A stretch of DNA of 64,000 nt from Marinimicrococcus flavescens (GTDB taxonomy: Bacteria; Pseudomonadota; Alphaproteobacteria; Geminicoccales; Geminicoccaceae). This document shows positions 52,216-60,191 of this stretch, piece by piece. Numbering within the stretch: the stretch's first letter is position 1; each line of letters begins with the position of its first letter. The position numbers and the translations under genes are program-made. The stretch lies in NCBI GenBank assembly GCA_029211145.1, contig JARGEQ010000025.1, positions 25,677 through 89,676 of the forward strand, written 5' to 3'. The notes under the pieces are model-generated. The model was not told the origin of the DNA. It searched no databases and was given only the letters and a program-made list of their open reading frames with translations.

Positions 52216-54369
52216 ATGTCCCGTCTCGTCCTTGGCGTGGCCTTCCTCCTCCTGCTCCTGGCGGCACCCGCCCGGGCCGCGCTGGTGCAGCTTCCGCTGG
52301 ATCGCCTGGTGACCCGCTCGAGCCCGGATGGCGGCCTTGCCTTCGCGATGCCCGAGCTGTGGGGCATGAACGCCGATTCCGTCCGCCTCGAGCTGGTCTT
52401 CCAGCCGCTGGGCGACGACCCGCTCGAGCCGGAGCTTCTCGTCGATGGCAAGGTCGTGGCGCGCGAGCGGCTGTCGCCGCAACGCTTCGCCTGGAGTCAT
52501 CGCTTCCGCGACCTGCCAGCCGGCGGCAGCACGGTCAGGGTGCTGCTTTCCCGCGAGCGCCTGTGCACCGCCGGCGGCCCCGCGGGCGCCCTGGACGCGG
52601 CAGCCAGCCGTCTCGTGGTCGAGACCGGCGAGGAGGGGGTCCTGCTGCCGGCGGTCGACCAGCTTCTGGGGCCGTTCGGCGGCAACGAGCTGGTGGTCTG
52701 GACGCCGCTCGGCGTTGCGGGCGACTGGCAGCTCAGCTGGGCCGCGCGCCTCGCCCAGGGCTGGGCGCTGCGCGACCTCCACCGGGCGCCGCGGGTCCGC
52801 ACGGCCCGCCTGCCGATCGGCCGCGGCAGCTTCGAGCTGCTGCCGGGCGTCGACACCGACGCCATGCCGGGCGGGCTCAACGTGGTGATCGGCACGCTGG
52901 ACGAGCTCGAGGGCCTCGTCAGCGAGCGCGTGCTGGGCCAGATCGGCGCCGCCTATGTGGGCCTCCTCACCGATCCCGCCCAGCCGTTCAAGGCGTGGCT
53001 GGTGATCTCGGGGCGCGACGAGCGCGAGGTCGCCACCGCTGCCGCTGCCGTCGCCCGGCCGGGCTTCGCCTGGCCCAACGGGAGCGCGGTGCTCCTCGAC
53101 CCGGCCGATCCCGACCTCGCAGCCGTCGCCCCCTACCGCGTGCTGACGGGGCCGCGGCAGGCGGACGCCGCGCCGGCCGGACGCAGCTTTGCCAGCCTCG
53201 GCTGGACCACAGGAACGTGGCGGCTGGACCAGGACCGCATCGTCGAGGTCGATCTGCTGGTCAATGGCGATCCCGCTGCACTGCCCGGTGCGGCCTCCAT
53301 CCGCCTGAACGGCGACTACGCCCCCGGCTTTGCCGCCGGCAGCGCGTTGCATCTGCGGGCCAACGGCCTGTTCGTCGGCAGCGTTGCCCTCGACCCGCAG
53401 GGCGGCAGCCTGCGCGAGGAGGCGCTCGAGGTGCCGCTGCACCGCCTGCGCCAGGGCTCCAACCGGCTCGAGCTGATACCCGAGGTGGCGGTCGACCCGC
53501 AGATCCTGTGCGGCGCCGGCATGGGCGGCATCGAGCCGACACTGACGCTCTATGAGGACAGCTCGATCGACGTGCCGTGGCTGGGGAGCCCCGGCGGCGC
53601 CAGCGACATCGCCTCCTGGATGATGGGCGCCGATCTCGCCGGGAGCGAGCTGCGCCAGGGGGCGACCTGGGTGCTGGGCGATCAGCGGCCGCAGACTGTC
53701 GATGCGGCGCTCACCCTGCTCGCTGCCCGCGCGCAGATCGCCAGCCGCTTCCTGAGCGAGGCGCGGATCACCTTCGACCGCGGTTTCTCCGGCACCGACG
53801 TGGTGCTGGTGGGAAGCTGGGCAGGGATCGACAAGATCCTCTCGGGTCGGCCGATCATCGACGAGCCGAGCGGCATGTTCGCGGCCGACCAGGCCAGGCT
53901 CGCCGATGCGCGCGGCCTCTTCAAGTTCGGCCTGGGCAGTGCCGCGGTGGAGCCGCTGAGGCAGATTGTCCAGCTCCTGGTCGCCCGCAACGCGCCGCAG
54001 GAGGGCAGCGCCATGTTCGCCTTCCAGCGCGGCAGCCAGCGTGTCGTGGCCGTGGCCGGGCGCGACGGCACCGAGCTGGTCCAGGCGGTGCAGAGCCTGG
54101 TCGAGCGGCGCCGTGACGTGATGCTCGAGGGCGACGTGGTGACCATCGGGCAGGGCGGCCGGCAGATGGTGGCCCATCGCGCGATCATCGAGCAGGGACC
54201 GGAACAGCCCGAGGGCCAGCTCCAGACGATAGCCTTCGAGCTCGTCCGCATGGCACAGGAGACCCCTTTGCGCTGGCTTGCGGTGATGTTCGGCGCGGTC
54301 GTCCTGCTGGCCTTCTTGACGCTGGCGGCGACGCGCAGCCGGAGGGTGCGGGATGCCGAGACGGCGTGA
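52216..54369 (+). CDS. bcsB: cellulose synthase periplasmic subunit BcsB
   Basis: Periplasmic, membrane-anchored partner of BcsA that guides the emerging glucan. 717 residues with a signal peptide (LVLGVAFLLLLLAAPARA) and a C-terminal anchor helix (WLAVMFGAVVLLAFLTLAATRS). Internal jelly-roll/flavodoxin-like repeats are indicated by the two similar VxLxRLVTxSSPDG- and SLGWTTGTWRLDQDRIVEVDLLV-type blocks and by PQILCGAGMGGIEPTLTLYEDS. Translation is coupled: the next gene starts 17 bases before its stop. Confidence 0.92.
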   Translation: MSRLVLGVAFLLLLLAAPARAALVQLPLDRLVTRSSPDGGLAFAMPELWGMNADSVRLELVFQPLGDDPLEPELLVDGKVVARERLSPQRFAWSHRFRDLPAGGSTVRVLLSRERLCTAGGPAGALDAAASRLVVETGEEGVLLPAVDQLLGPFGGNELVVWTPLGVAGDWQLSWAARLAQGWALRDLHRAPRVRTARLPIGRGSFELLPGVDTDAMPGGLNVVIGTLDELEGLVSERVLGQIGAAYVGLLTDPAQPFKAWLVISGRDEREVATAAAAVARPGFAWPNGSAVLLDPADPDLAAVAPYRVLTGPRQADAAPAGRSFASLGWTTGTWRLDQDRIVEVDLLVNGDPAALPGAASIRLNGDYAPGFAAGSALHLRANGLFVGSVALDPQGGSLREEALEVPLHRLRQGSNRLELIPEVAVDPQILCGAGMGGIEPTLTLYEDSSIDVPWLGSPGGASDIASWMMGADLAGSELRQGATWVLGDQRPQTVDAALTLLAARAQIASRFLSEARITFDRGFSGTDVVLVGSWAGIDKILSGRPIIDEPSGMFAADQARLADARGLFKFGLGSAAVEPLRQIVQLLVARNAPQEGSAMFAFQRGSQRVVAVAGRDGTELVQAVQSLVERRRDVMLEGDVVTIGQGGRQMVAHRAIIEQGPEQPEGQLQTIAFELVRMAQETPLRWLAVMFGAVVLLAFLTLAATRSRRVRDAETA

Positions 54370-55345
54370 CGTACTCGCCGGCGCCATGGCTCTCGGCATG
54401 AGCCCGCTGCTGCACGGCCCGGCTCGCGCCGGCGACGCATGGAGCGCCTTTCTGGCGGCGCACGAGCGCAGCGGCCGGGTGATCGACGACTTCTCGGGCC
54501 TGTCGCACAGCGAGGGACAGGGCTTCGCCATGCGCCTCGCCGTCCATCACGGCGACCGCGCCGCCTTCGAGCGGCTGTGGGGCTGGACGTTGCGCGAGCT
54601 GGCACGCGACGACGGGCTCTTTGCCTGGTCGTGGCGCGACGGGAAGATCGCCGACCGCAACAATGCCAGCGACGGCGACATCACCATCGCCTGGGCCCTG
54701 CTCGAAGCCGCCCAGCGCTGGCGCCGTGAGGAGTGGCGCACCGCCGGCCTGCGCACCGCCCAGGCGGTCCGCGAGCTTCTCACGGTCGAGCGGGACGGCC
54801 GGCTGCTGCTGTTGCCGGGCCGCGAGGGCTTTCGCGGGAAGGACGGGCTCGTCGTCAACCCGAGCTACTGGGTCTTTCCCGCCCTCGACGCCTTCGCCGC
54901 CACCGAAGGCTCGCCCGCTTGGCGCCGCCTCGCGGACGCGGGGACGGCCCTGCTCGCGGAGACGAACGGCGCCTACGGGCTCGCTCCCGACTGGCTGGAG
55001 CTGCCCGCGAACCTGGCGTGGAAGCAGCGGCCACGGGCGAGTTACGACGCGATCCGGGTGCCGCTCTGGCTGCTCTGGTCGGGCCGCGCTGGCCCGCAGC
55101 CGGAACGATGGCTGGCCTTTCTCGAAAACGTGGGCCGCGCCTGGATCGACAGCCGGTCGGGTGCTCTCGCCGGCTATGGCCTCGGCATCGAGCAGCGCTC
55201 GGTGCTGCTGCTCCTGCGCCGCTGGCGTGGCGACGGCGACGTCACACTCGCCGGGCTTCCGCTGGTGGGCACCGAAACCTCCTATTACGGCGCCATCATC
55301 CGGCTGCTCGTCGCAGCCGCGTGGCTCGAGCGCTTCGGATATTGA
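54353..55345 (+). CDS. bcsZ: endo-1,4-beta-glucanase, GH8 (BcsZ)
   Basis: Secreted glycoside hydrolase family 8 that trims cellulose during synthesis. 330 residues, with a twin-arginine-like N-terminus (MPRRRDVLAGAMALGMSPLL). GH8 acid residue in SHSEGQGFAM (Glu54), the NNASDGDITIAWALLEAAQRW block with the conserved aspartates (107, 109), and NPSYWVFPALDAFA near residue 165. The start overlaps bcsB by 17 bases. This is a standard accessory of alphaproteobacterial bcs operons. Confidence 0.92.
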   Translation: MPRRRDVLAGAMALGMSPLLHGPARAGDAWSAFLAAHERSGRVIDDFSGLSHSEGQGFAMRLAVHHGDRAAFERLWGWTLRELARDDGLFAWSWRDGKIADRNNASDGDITIAWALLEAAQRWRREEWRTAGLRTAQAVRELLTVERDGRLLLLPGREGFRGKDGLVVNPSYWVFPALDAFAATEGSPAWRRLADAGTALLAETNGAYGLAPDWLELPANLAWKQRPRASYDAIRVPLWLLWSGRAGPQPERWLAFLENVGRAWIDSRSGALAGYGLGIEQRSVLLLLRRWRGDGDVTLAGLPLVGTETSYYGAIIRLLVAAAWLERFGY

Positions 55346-55350
55346 GTGTG

Positions 55351-56871
55351 ATGCTGCGTCTGTCCTCGCTTCTCCTCGCCGGTGGCCTGGGCCTGCTTCT
55401 CTCTGCCGGCCCGGCGGCCACCCAGAGCGTGCGCCAGGTGCTCCAGGCGCCGACCGCCGCCACGACGGTCGACGAAGGGCCGATGTGGGCAGCGCTCGCC
55501 GCCGGCGACCTGCGGCTCTTCGAGGAGCTGGAGCTGCGGGCCCGGCGTAAGAGCCCCGGGTGGCAGCCGAGCGCCGCGCTTGCCCGGGAACGCCGCGAGC
55601 GTGAGCTTCGCAGCGAGGTGGGCGAGGCACGCTCGGCCGGCGACCCGGCGGCTCTGGCCCGCCTTTCCACCACCGAGCCCGGGCTTTTCGGGTGCGCCGA
55701 TCCGGACAATCTCTGGGCGCTCGCCGCCGCCCACCGGCGCACCGGCGACGAGGCGAAGGAGTGGGAGGTCCATGAGCGCGCGGTGCGCGAGTGCCCCTTC
55801 GAGATCCGCCTCACCACCCTGCAGAAGGCCCAAGGTCGCTACGATGCTGCACAAGTCCGCAAGCTCCTCGACCTGCCCGGCAACCGGAGTCCGGGGGAGG
55901 AGGCGCTCAGACGCGAGATCGACGGTATCCTGAGCCAGCGCGCCTATGGCGCCAATGTACGCAGCCTCGCCGCACTGGTCGACAAGGCCGGCCCCGGCAC
56001 GACGGCGCCGGCATGGCTCGCCGGACTCGAGCGGCAGATCGCCGGCCGGCGCGACGGCCGCGCCGCCCTGCTCCTCGGCTGGTGGCATCAAAAGGGCGGC
56101 GCGCCCGCAGAGGCATTGCGCTGGTTCGACCAGGCCGCCGCCTGGGGCGCCAGCGCGGATGCCAACAAGGGACTCGTGGCGGCCTATCTGGCCGGCGGCG
56201 ATCCGGCCAAAGCGGCCGAGATCGTGCGCCGCGATCCGTCTGCGGCAAGCGACCCCGAGGAAGTTCTGGGCGCGGCGCGCGCCGCCATGGTGCATCGCCT
56301 GCTGGAAGCCGAAGACTTTTCCGCCTGCCTCGAGGCCGTCGCCGACCCGCTCCTTGCCGAGCGAAGCGACATGGCGGCGGCGCGCGGCTGGTGCCTTCTG
56401 GGCACTGACGAGCCTCGTGCCAGTCTCGCCGCTTTCGAGGTGGCGGAACGGCTGGCCGAGGACGATGCGAGCCTGCAAGGCGACGCCCGCAAGGGGCAGG
56501 TGGCGGCGATCCGTGCGCTGGGCGACCCGCACGAGCTGGAGCGTCTGCTCGTGCTGCCGTGGATCGACCGCCCCCTGCGCCAGGAGCTCGAGATCGAGCT
56601 TGCCCGCCGCAGCTTCCTGACCCGGGCCGAGGCACGCCAATGGGGCAGCGCCAACGAGGCGGCGATGGAGCTCGAGCGGCGCGGCGTTCCGCTGGGCGGA
56701 GCGAAGGACGTTCTGTGGGCCGGCTGGGTCGCCATGCGCGCCGGCGACTGCTGGACCGCGATGGCCCGCTTCGACCGCCTCAAGAACGACGCCGACACGG
56801 AGATTGCCCGGGACGCCTGGCGAGGCTGGTGGGATGCGAGCCGGTCGATGAGCGGCGACGGCTGCAGCTGA
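55351..56871 (+). CDS. secreted TPR-like protein of the bcs operon
   Basis: 506 residues with a signal peptide (SSLLLAGGLGLLLSAGPAAT). The mature part is rich in helical-repeat sequence: ALLLGWWHQKGGAPAEALRWFDQAAAWG, NKGLVAAYLAGGDPAKAAEIVRRDP and GWCLLGTDEPRASLAAFEVAERLAEDD are TPR/Sel1-like. It ends without any beta-strand-rich C-terminal barrel, so it resembles only the periplasmic TPR half of BcsC. GTG (55348) and TTG (55342) in frame just upstream are alternative starts. It is presumably involved in glucan export or assembly; the outer-membrane pore is not in this operon. Confidence 0.8.
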   Translation: MLRLSSLLLAGGLGLLLSAGPAATQSVRQVLQAPTAATTVDEGPMWAALAAGDLRLFEELELRARRKSPGWQPSAALARERRERELRSEVGEARSAGDPAALARLSTTEPGLFGCADPDNLWALAAAHRRTGDEAKEWEVHERAVRECPFEIRLTTLQKAQGRYDAAQVRKLLDLPGNRSPGEEALRREIDGILSQRAYGANVRSLAALVDKAGPGTTAPAWLAGLERQIAGRRDGRAALLLGWWHQKGGAPAEALRWFDQAAAWGASADANKGLVAAYLAGGDPAKAAEIVRRDPSAASDPEEVLGAARAAMVHRLLEAEDFSACLEAVADPLLAERSDMAAARGWCLLGTDEPRASLAAFEVAERLAEDDASLQGDARKGQVAAIRALGDPHELERLLVLPWIDRPLRQELEIELARRSFLTRAEARQWGSANEAAMELERRGVPLGGAKDVLWAGWVAMRAGDCWTAMARFDRLKNDADTEIARDAWRGWWDASRSMSGDGCS

Positions 56872-56936
56872 GAAGCGCTGCCGGCGGGTAGCGCTGGAGA
56901 ATCGGCGCCGGACGGCCTATACCGACCGCCATACGG

Positions 56937-56956
56937 TATTGCCGAACGGAACATTC
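56937..56956. promoter_or_regulatory. IclR-type operator-like element before iclR
   Basis: TATTGCCGAACGGAACATTC ends one base before the ATG. A related element, TATTGCGAAACAGCATTC, precedes the DapA-like gene at 57777. An inverted repeat ATACCG...CGGTAT (56919-56939) overlaps its left end. Shared sequence at the two genes suggests one regulator controls both. Confidence 0.4.
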
Positions 56957-56957
56957 A

Positions 56958-57734
56958 ATGTCGAAGATCGTGTCGGGCGCCGGGAGGGTGAAGTCGCTCG
57001 CCAAGGCGGCCAGCCTCCTGGACTGTTTCGGGCGTGACAGCCGCGCCATGACCCTGGCCGAGCTGGCCGAGCAGGCCGGCCTGCCCAAGCCCACCGCGCA
57101 TCAGCATCTGGTGACCCTCAAGGAGCTCGGCTTCGTCGAGCAGGACGTGAAGGGCGACCGCTACCGCCTCGGCATCCGGCTCTTTCAGCTGGGCTCCCTC
57201 TATCTGGCCAATCTCGAGCTCGGCCGCGAGGCGCAGCCGGTCGTCGACCGGCTCGCCCGGATCACCGGCGAGACCGTCCATCTGTCGATCTTCGACGGGC
57301 TCTATGCAGTCATGGTGGACCGCCGCGAGAGCGACAGCGGACCCTATCAGATGGTGATGAACATCGAGGGCGCGCCGGCCTATTGCACCGGGGTGGGCAA
57401 GGCGATGCTGGCTTTCCAGCCCGACGCCGCGGTCGAGCGCGTGATCGCTGCGGGCCTCGTGCGTTTCACCGAGCGCACCATCACCGAGGCCGGCGAGCTG
57501 CGTGCCGACCTGGCGCGGGTCCGCGACCGCGGCTTTGCGATCGACGACGACGAGCACCAGTTCGGACAGCGCTGCGTGGCAGCCCCCATCCGTAACGCCG
57601 CAGGTCAGGTTTTTGCCGCGATCAGCGTCGCCGCGCCGGCCGCCCGGGTGCCGGACAGCCGGATCGAGGTCCTGGGCGAGCTGGTGGTCCAAAGTGCGGA
57701 GACGATCGCCCGCCGCCTCGGCTGGCACGGCTGA
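56958..57734 (+). CDS. IclR family transcriptional regulator
   Basis: 258 residues. Helix-turn-helix at about residues 12-75 (SLAKAASLLDCFGRDSRAMTLAELAEQAGLPKPTAHQHLVTLKELGFVEQD), then the GAF-like effector domain with DGLYAVMVDRRES, GAPAYCTGVGKAMLAFQP near residue 138 and the C-terminal APIRNAAGQVFAAISVAAPAARV. Typical length and order. It lies upstream of a DapA-family enzyme on the same strand with an 84-base gap that carries a promoter and operator-like element, so it probably controls that gene and itself. Confidence 0.92.
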   Translation: MSKIVSGAGRVKSLAKAASLLDCFGRDSRAMTLAELAEQAGLPKPTAHQHLVTLKELGFVEQDVKGDRYRLGIRLFQLGSLYLANLELGREAQPVVDRLARITGETVHLSIFDGLYAVMVDRRESDSGPYQMVMNIEGAPAYCTGVGKAMLAFQPDAAVERVIAAGLVRFTERTITEAGELRADLARVRDRGFAIDDDEHQFGQRCVAAPIRNAAGQVFAAISVAAPAARVPDSRIEVLGELVVQSAETIARRLGWHG

Positions 57735-57747
57735 CGCAGCACGGCGA

Positions 57748-57794
57748 TTGACTCGGCGGCCGGCCCCCTCCTACGTTATTGCGAAACAGCATTC
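57748..57794 (+). promoter_or_regulatory. promoter and IclR-type site before the DapA-like gene
   Basis: TTGACT (57748-57753), 18-base spacer, TACGTT (57772-57777), then TATTGCGAAACAGCATTC (57777-57794), similar to the element before iclR. GCGAA-N6-TTCGGC forms an imperfect inverted repeat placed over the predicted transcript start. Confidence 0.45.
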
Positions 57795-57818
57795 GGCATA
57801 ACGAAATAGGAGGCTTTC

Positions 57819-58712
57819 ATGTCCATGCCGCGCGGTGTCATTCCGCCGATGACCACGCCGTTCGACGCCAACGGCAATCTCGTGCTCGACGCGGTCAAGC
57901 CGCAGGTCGACTTCCTGATCGAGGCAGGCGCCACGGGGCTCGCCGCGGGCGGATCGACCGGCGAGGGCCATGTTCTCGACGATGCCGAATACACCGATCT
58001 CATGGCCGCCACGATGGAGGCCGCCGCGGGACGCGTGCCGGTCATCGCAGGGATCATCGTCGACAGCACCCGCGACGCCATCCGCCGCGGTCAGGCCGTC
58101 AAGGAGATGGGCGTGGCGGCGCTGCAGGTGACGCCGGTGCACTATCTCTTCCGGCCCAGCGACGACGCCATGCTGGAGCACTTCCGGGTCGTCACCGAGG
58201 CCACCGCCATGCCTCTGGTGATCTACAACGTCGTGCCCTGGAGCTATCTCTCGCCGGCCCTGCTCAACCGGATCATGAAGGAGGTGCCGCTGGTCGTCGG
58301 GGTCAAGCAGAGCGCGGGCGATCTCAAGCTCCTCGCCGACCTCATGGCGACCGCCCAGCCCGGCAAGTCGATCTACAGTGCCGTCGATGCGCTCATGTAC
58401 CCCTCCTACAGCCTGGGCGCCCACGGCTCCATCGCCGCCATCCTCACCGCCGCCCCGCACGCCAGCGTGGAGCTGTGGAACGCGGTGCAGGCCGGCGACC
58501 ACGCCCGCGCGCTCGAGCTGCACACCGGCCTGCTGCATCTGTGGAACGGCCTCGTGGCCGACAACCTGCCGGCCTGCACCAAGTACGCGCTCGAGCTGCA
58601 GGGCGTGCCGGCGCATCTGCCGCGTGCGCCCATGCCGGTGCCCGACGAGCGCCAGAAGGCGGCGGTACGCCGCGGGCTCGAGGGGCTGGGCGTCAGGCTC
58701 GCGGCACGCTGA
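57819..58712 (+). CDS. DapA / N-acetylneuraminate lyase superfamily enzyme
   Basis: Class I aldolase-type TIM barrel, 297 residues. Seen: GVIPPMTTPFDANGNL at the N-terminus, GGSTGEG (44-50; the pyruvate-binding loop is GTTGE in true DapA), the catalytic tyrosine in VIYNVVP (Tyr136) and the Schiff-base lysine in GVKQSAGD (Lys163). Lysine biosynthesis is unlikely: an IclR regulator precedes it and a TRAP importer follows, typical for sugar-acid or hydroxyproline-type catabolism. Substrate not known. SD: AGGAGG nine bases before the ATG. Confidence 0.9.
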   Translation: MSMPRGVIPPMTTPFDANGNLVLDAVKPQVDFLIEAGATGLAAGGSTGEGHVLDDAEYTDLMAATMEAAAGRVPVIAGIIVDSTRDAIRRGQAVKEMGVAALQVTPVHYLFRPSDDAMLEHFRVVTEATAMPLVIYNVVPWSYLSPALLNRIMKEVPLVVGVKQSAGDLKLLADLMATAQPGKSIYSAVDALMYPSYSLGAHGSIAAILTAAPHASVELWNAVQAGDHARALELHTGLLHLWNGLVADNLPACTKYALELQGVPAHLPRAPMPVPDERQKAAVRRGLEGLGVRLAAR

Positions 58713-58733
58713 CCCGCCCGCCGGCAACGCCCG

Positions 58734-59372
58734 TCAGGGGGCCGCCGGCAGCGTCCAGGAGAGCAGGTAGGGCGCCGCGCCAGACTGGCTGAACCGGAGC
58801 AAGAATCCGTGCACCGCCGCCCAGTCGAAACCATCGGGAAGATCGACGCGCACCCGGCCGCGCGCCGCATGGAGTTGCGCGCCCAGGGTTCGCTCCGGGG
58901 CAGTCTCGACCTCCTCCAGGACGCCGGGCGCCTGCCACGGGCCTGCCTCGAACGCGACCTCGACGCTCTCGGGGGCAAGAGCATCAGGGCGCTCGGCCAG
59001 CAGCAGAAACGAGAAGGTCAGGATCTCCTGCGGGTCCCGGTGAATCATCCGCAGCCGGTCGTCGGCCTCGGCCGTGCCGAGCTGCTGCCGGGCCGCCCAG
59101 GCGCGGCTGGCCAGAAAATAGCTCTCGGGAAACCACGGCGACGCCTGCGCCATGATCCAGGGTCCCGTCCCGTAGCCGGTCTCGGCGCGCGCCATGGTCT
59201 CCGAATGGTGCAGCGTGCCCCAGCCGATCTGCTCCGCCAAGAGCTCCAGACGGCGGAGCTCCCCGGCGGACGGCGGCCGGTCGGGCCGCGTCGCCAGCTC
59301 CAGCGCGGTTGCGGCGGCCGGCCATGAAAGCGCCAGCGCCAGGACCGCAGCGCCGAGCCGGCGGCGCATCAT
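58734..59372 (-). CDS. secreted protein of unknown function
   Basis: 212 residues with a signal peptide (RRRLGAAVLALALSWPAAATALE). The mature part contains LAEQIGWGTLHHSETMARAETGYG, WFPESYFLASRAWAARQQLG and a C-terminal beta-rich stretch (DLPDGFDWAAVHGFLLRFSQSG). I recognise no family. Several starts are possible (59372, 59369, or 59393, which would overlap the divergent gene's ATG); 59372 is chosen as the ATG nearest the signal peptide. It faces the DapA-like gene with a 21-base gap. Confidence 0.7.
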   Translation of the reverse strand: MMRRRLGAAVLALALSWPAAATALELATRPDRPPSAGELRRLELLAEQIGWGTLHHSETMARAETGYGTGPWIMAQASPWFPESYFLASRAWAARQQLGTAEADDRLRMIHRDPQEILTFSFLLLAERPDALAPESVEVAFEAGPWQAPGVLEEVETAPERTLGAQLHAARGRVRVDLPDGFDWAAVHGFLLRFSQSGAAPYLLSWTLPAAP

Positions 59373-59391
59373 CCCCTCATCAGGAGGCATC

Positions 59392-60144
59392 ATGAGTTCT
59401 TCCCGCGTCCTCTTCGTCGGCGAATCGTTCACCAATATCGGGCTCAACCTCAAGGGCTTCTCGGTCTACACCACCGGCGGCTACGAGGAGGGCGGCAAGC
59501 CCCTGATCGATGCGCTGGGCGACGCCGGCTTCGAGGTCGACTACATCCGCAACCACGAGGTCACCAGCCGCTTTCCTGCCGAACCGGAGGCGCTTGCCGC
59601 CTACGACGCGGTAATCCTGAGCGATGTCGGCGCCGACACCTTTCTTCTTCACCCTGACACGCTCTTCAAGAGCCGGATCCGGCCCAACCCGCTGGCGTCC
59701 ATCGCCTCCTACGTGGCGGGCGGCGGCGGCTTCCTCATGGTGGGCGGCTACATGTCGTTCTCCGGCATAGCCGGCAGCGCCTGCTACCCCAACACGGTCA
59801 TCGCCGACATCCTGCCGGTGACGATGATGACGGGCGACGACCGGATCGAAAGGCCGGAAGGAGTCCGCCCTGAACCGGTGGCGGAGCACCCGGCGCTCGA
59901 GCCGGTGGACGGCAGGTGGCCAACCTTTTTGGGCTACCAGCGGCTGGTGGCCAGGCGGGAGGGCGAGGTGCTGCTCAAGGCCGGAGGCGATCCGTTCCTC
60001 GTGGTCGGCCGGCACGGCAAGGGCAGAACCGCGGCCTTCGCCTCGGACTGCTCGCCGCACTGGGGCACGCCGGAGTTCGTCGGCTGGCAGGGCTATGGCC
60101 CGTTCTGGGGCCGCCTGGTCGGCTGGCTCGCCGGCAGGTCGTGA
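59392..60144 (+). CDS. GATase1-like (PF07090-type) protein
   Basis: 250-residue protein of the ThuA/glutamine-amidotransferase-like superfamily. Seen: RVLFVGESFTNIGLNLKGFSVYTTGGYEEGG at the N-terminus, YDAVILSDVGADTF near residue 75, YVAGGGGFLMVGGYMSFSGIAGSACYPNT near residue 108, and HGKGRTAAFASDCSPHWG near the end. There is no GxCxG nucleophile elbow, so glutamine hydrolysis is unlikely; relatives occur in sugar-degradation clusters. Strong SD (AGGAGG). It precedes the TRAP genes by 47 bases and probably belongs to the same catabolic unit. Confidence 0.82.
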   Translation: MSSSRVLFVGESFTNIGLNLKGFSVYTTGGYEEGGKPLIDALGDAGFEVDYIRNHEVTSRFPAEPEALAAYDAVILSDVGADTFLLHPDTLFKSRIRPNPLASIASYVAGGGGFLMVGGYMSFSGIAGSACYPNTVIADILPVTMMTGDDRIERPEGVRPEPVAEHPALEPVDGRWPTFLGYQRLVARREGEVLLKAGGDPFLVVGRHGKGRTAAFASDCSPHWGTPEFVGWQGYGPFWGRLVGWLAGRS

Positions 60145-60191
60145 AGAAGCGTTCCCGTTGACCAGGATAACGAAAGAAAAGGAGATCAGGG

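Noticed and set aside
51244..54531. A minus-strand open frame of about 1095 codons
   Set aside because: Antisense to bcsA and bcsB, whose catalytic motifs are unmistakable on the other strand.
57819..58712. Dihydrodipicolinate synthase for lysine
   Set aside because: The pyruvate loop reads GGSTGEG, and the gene lies between an IclR regulator and a TRAP importer, which is a catabolic setting.
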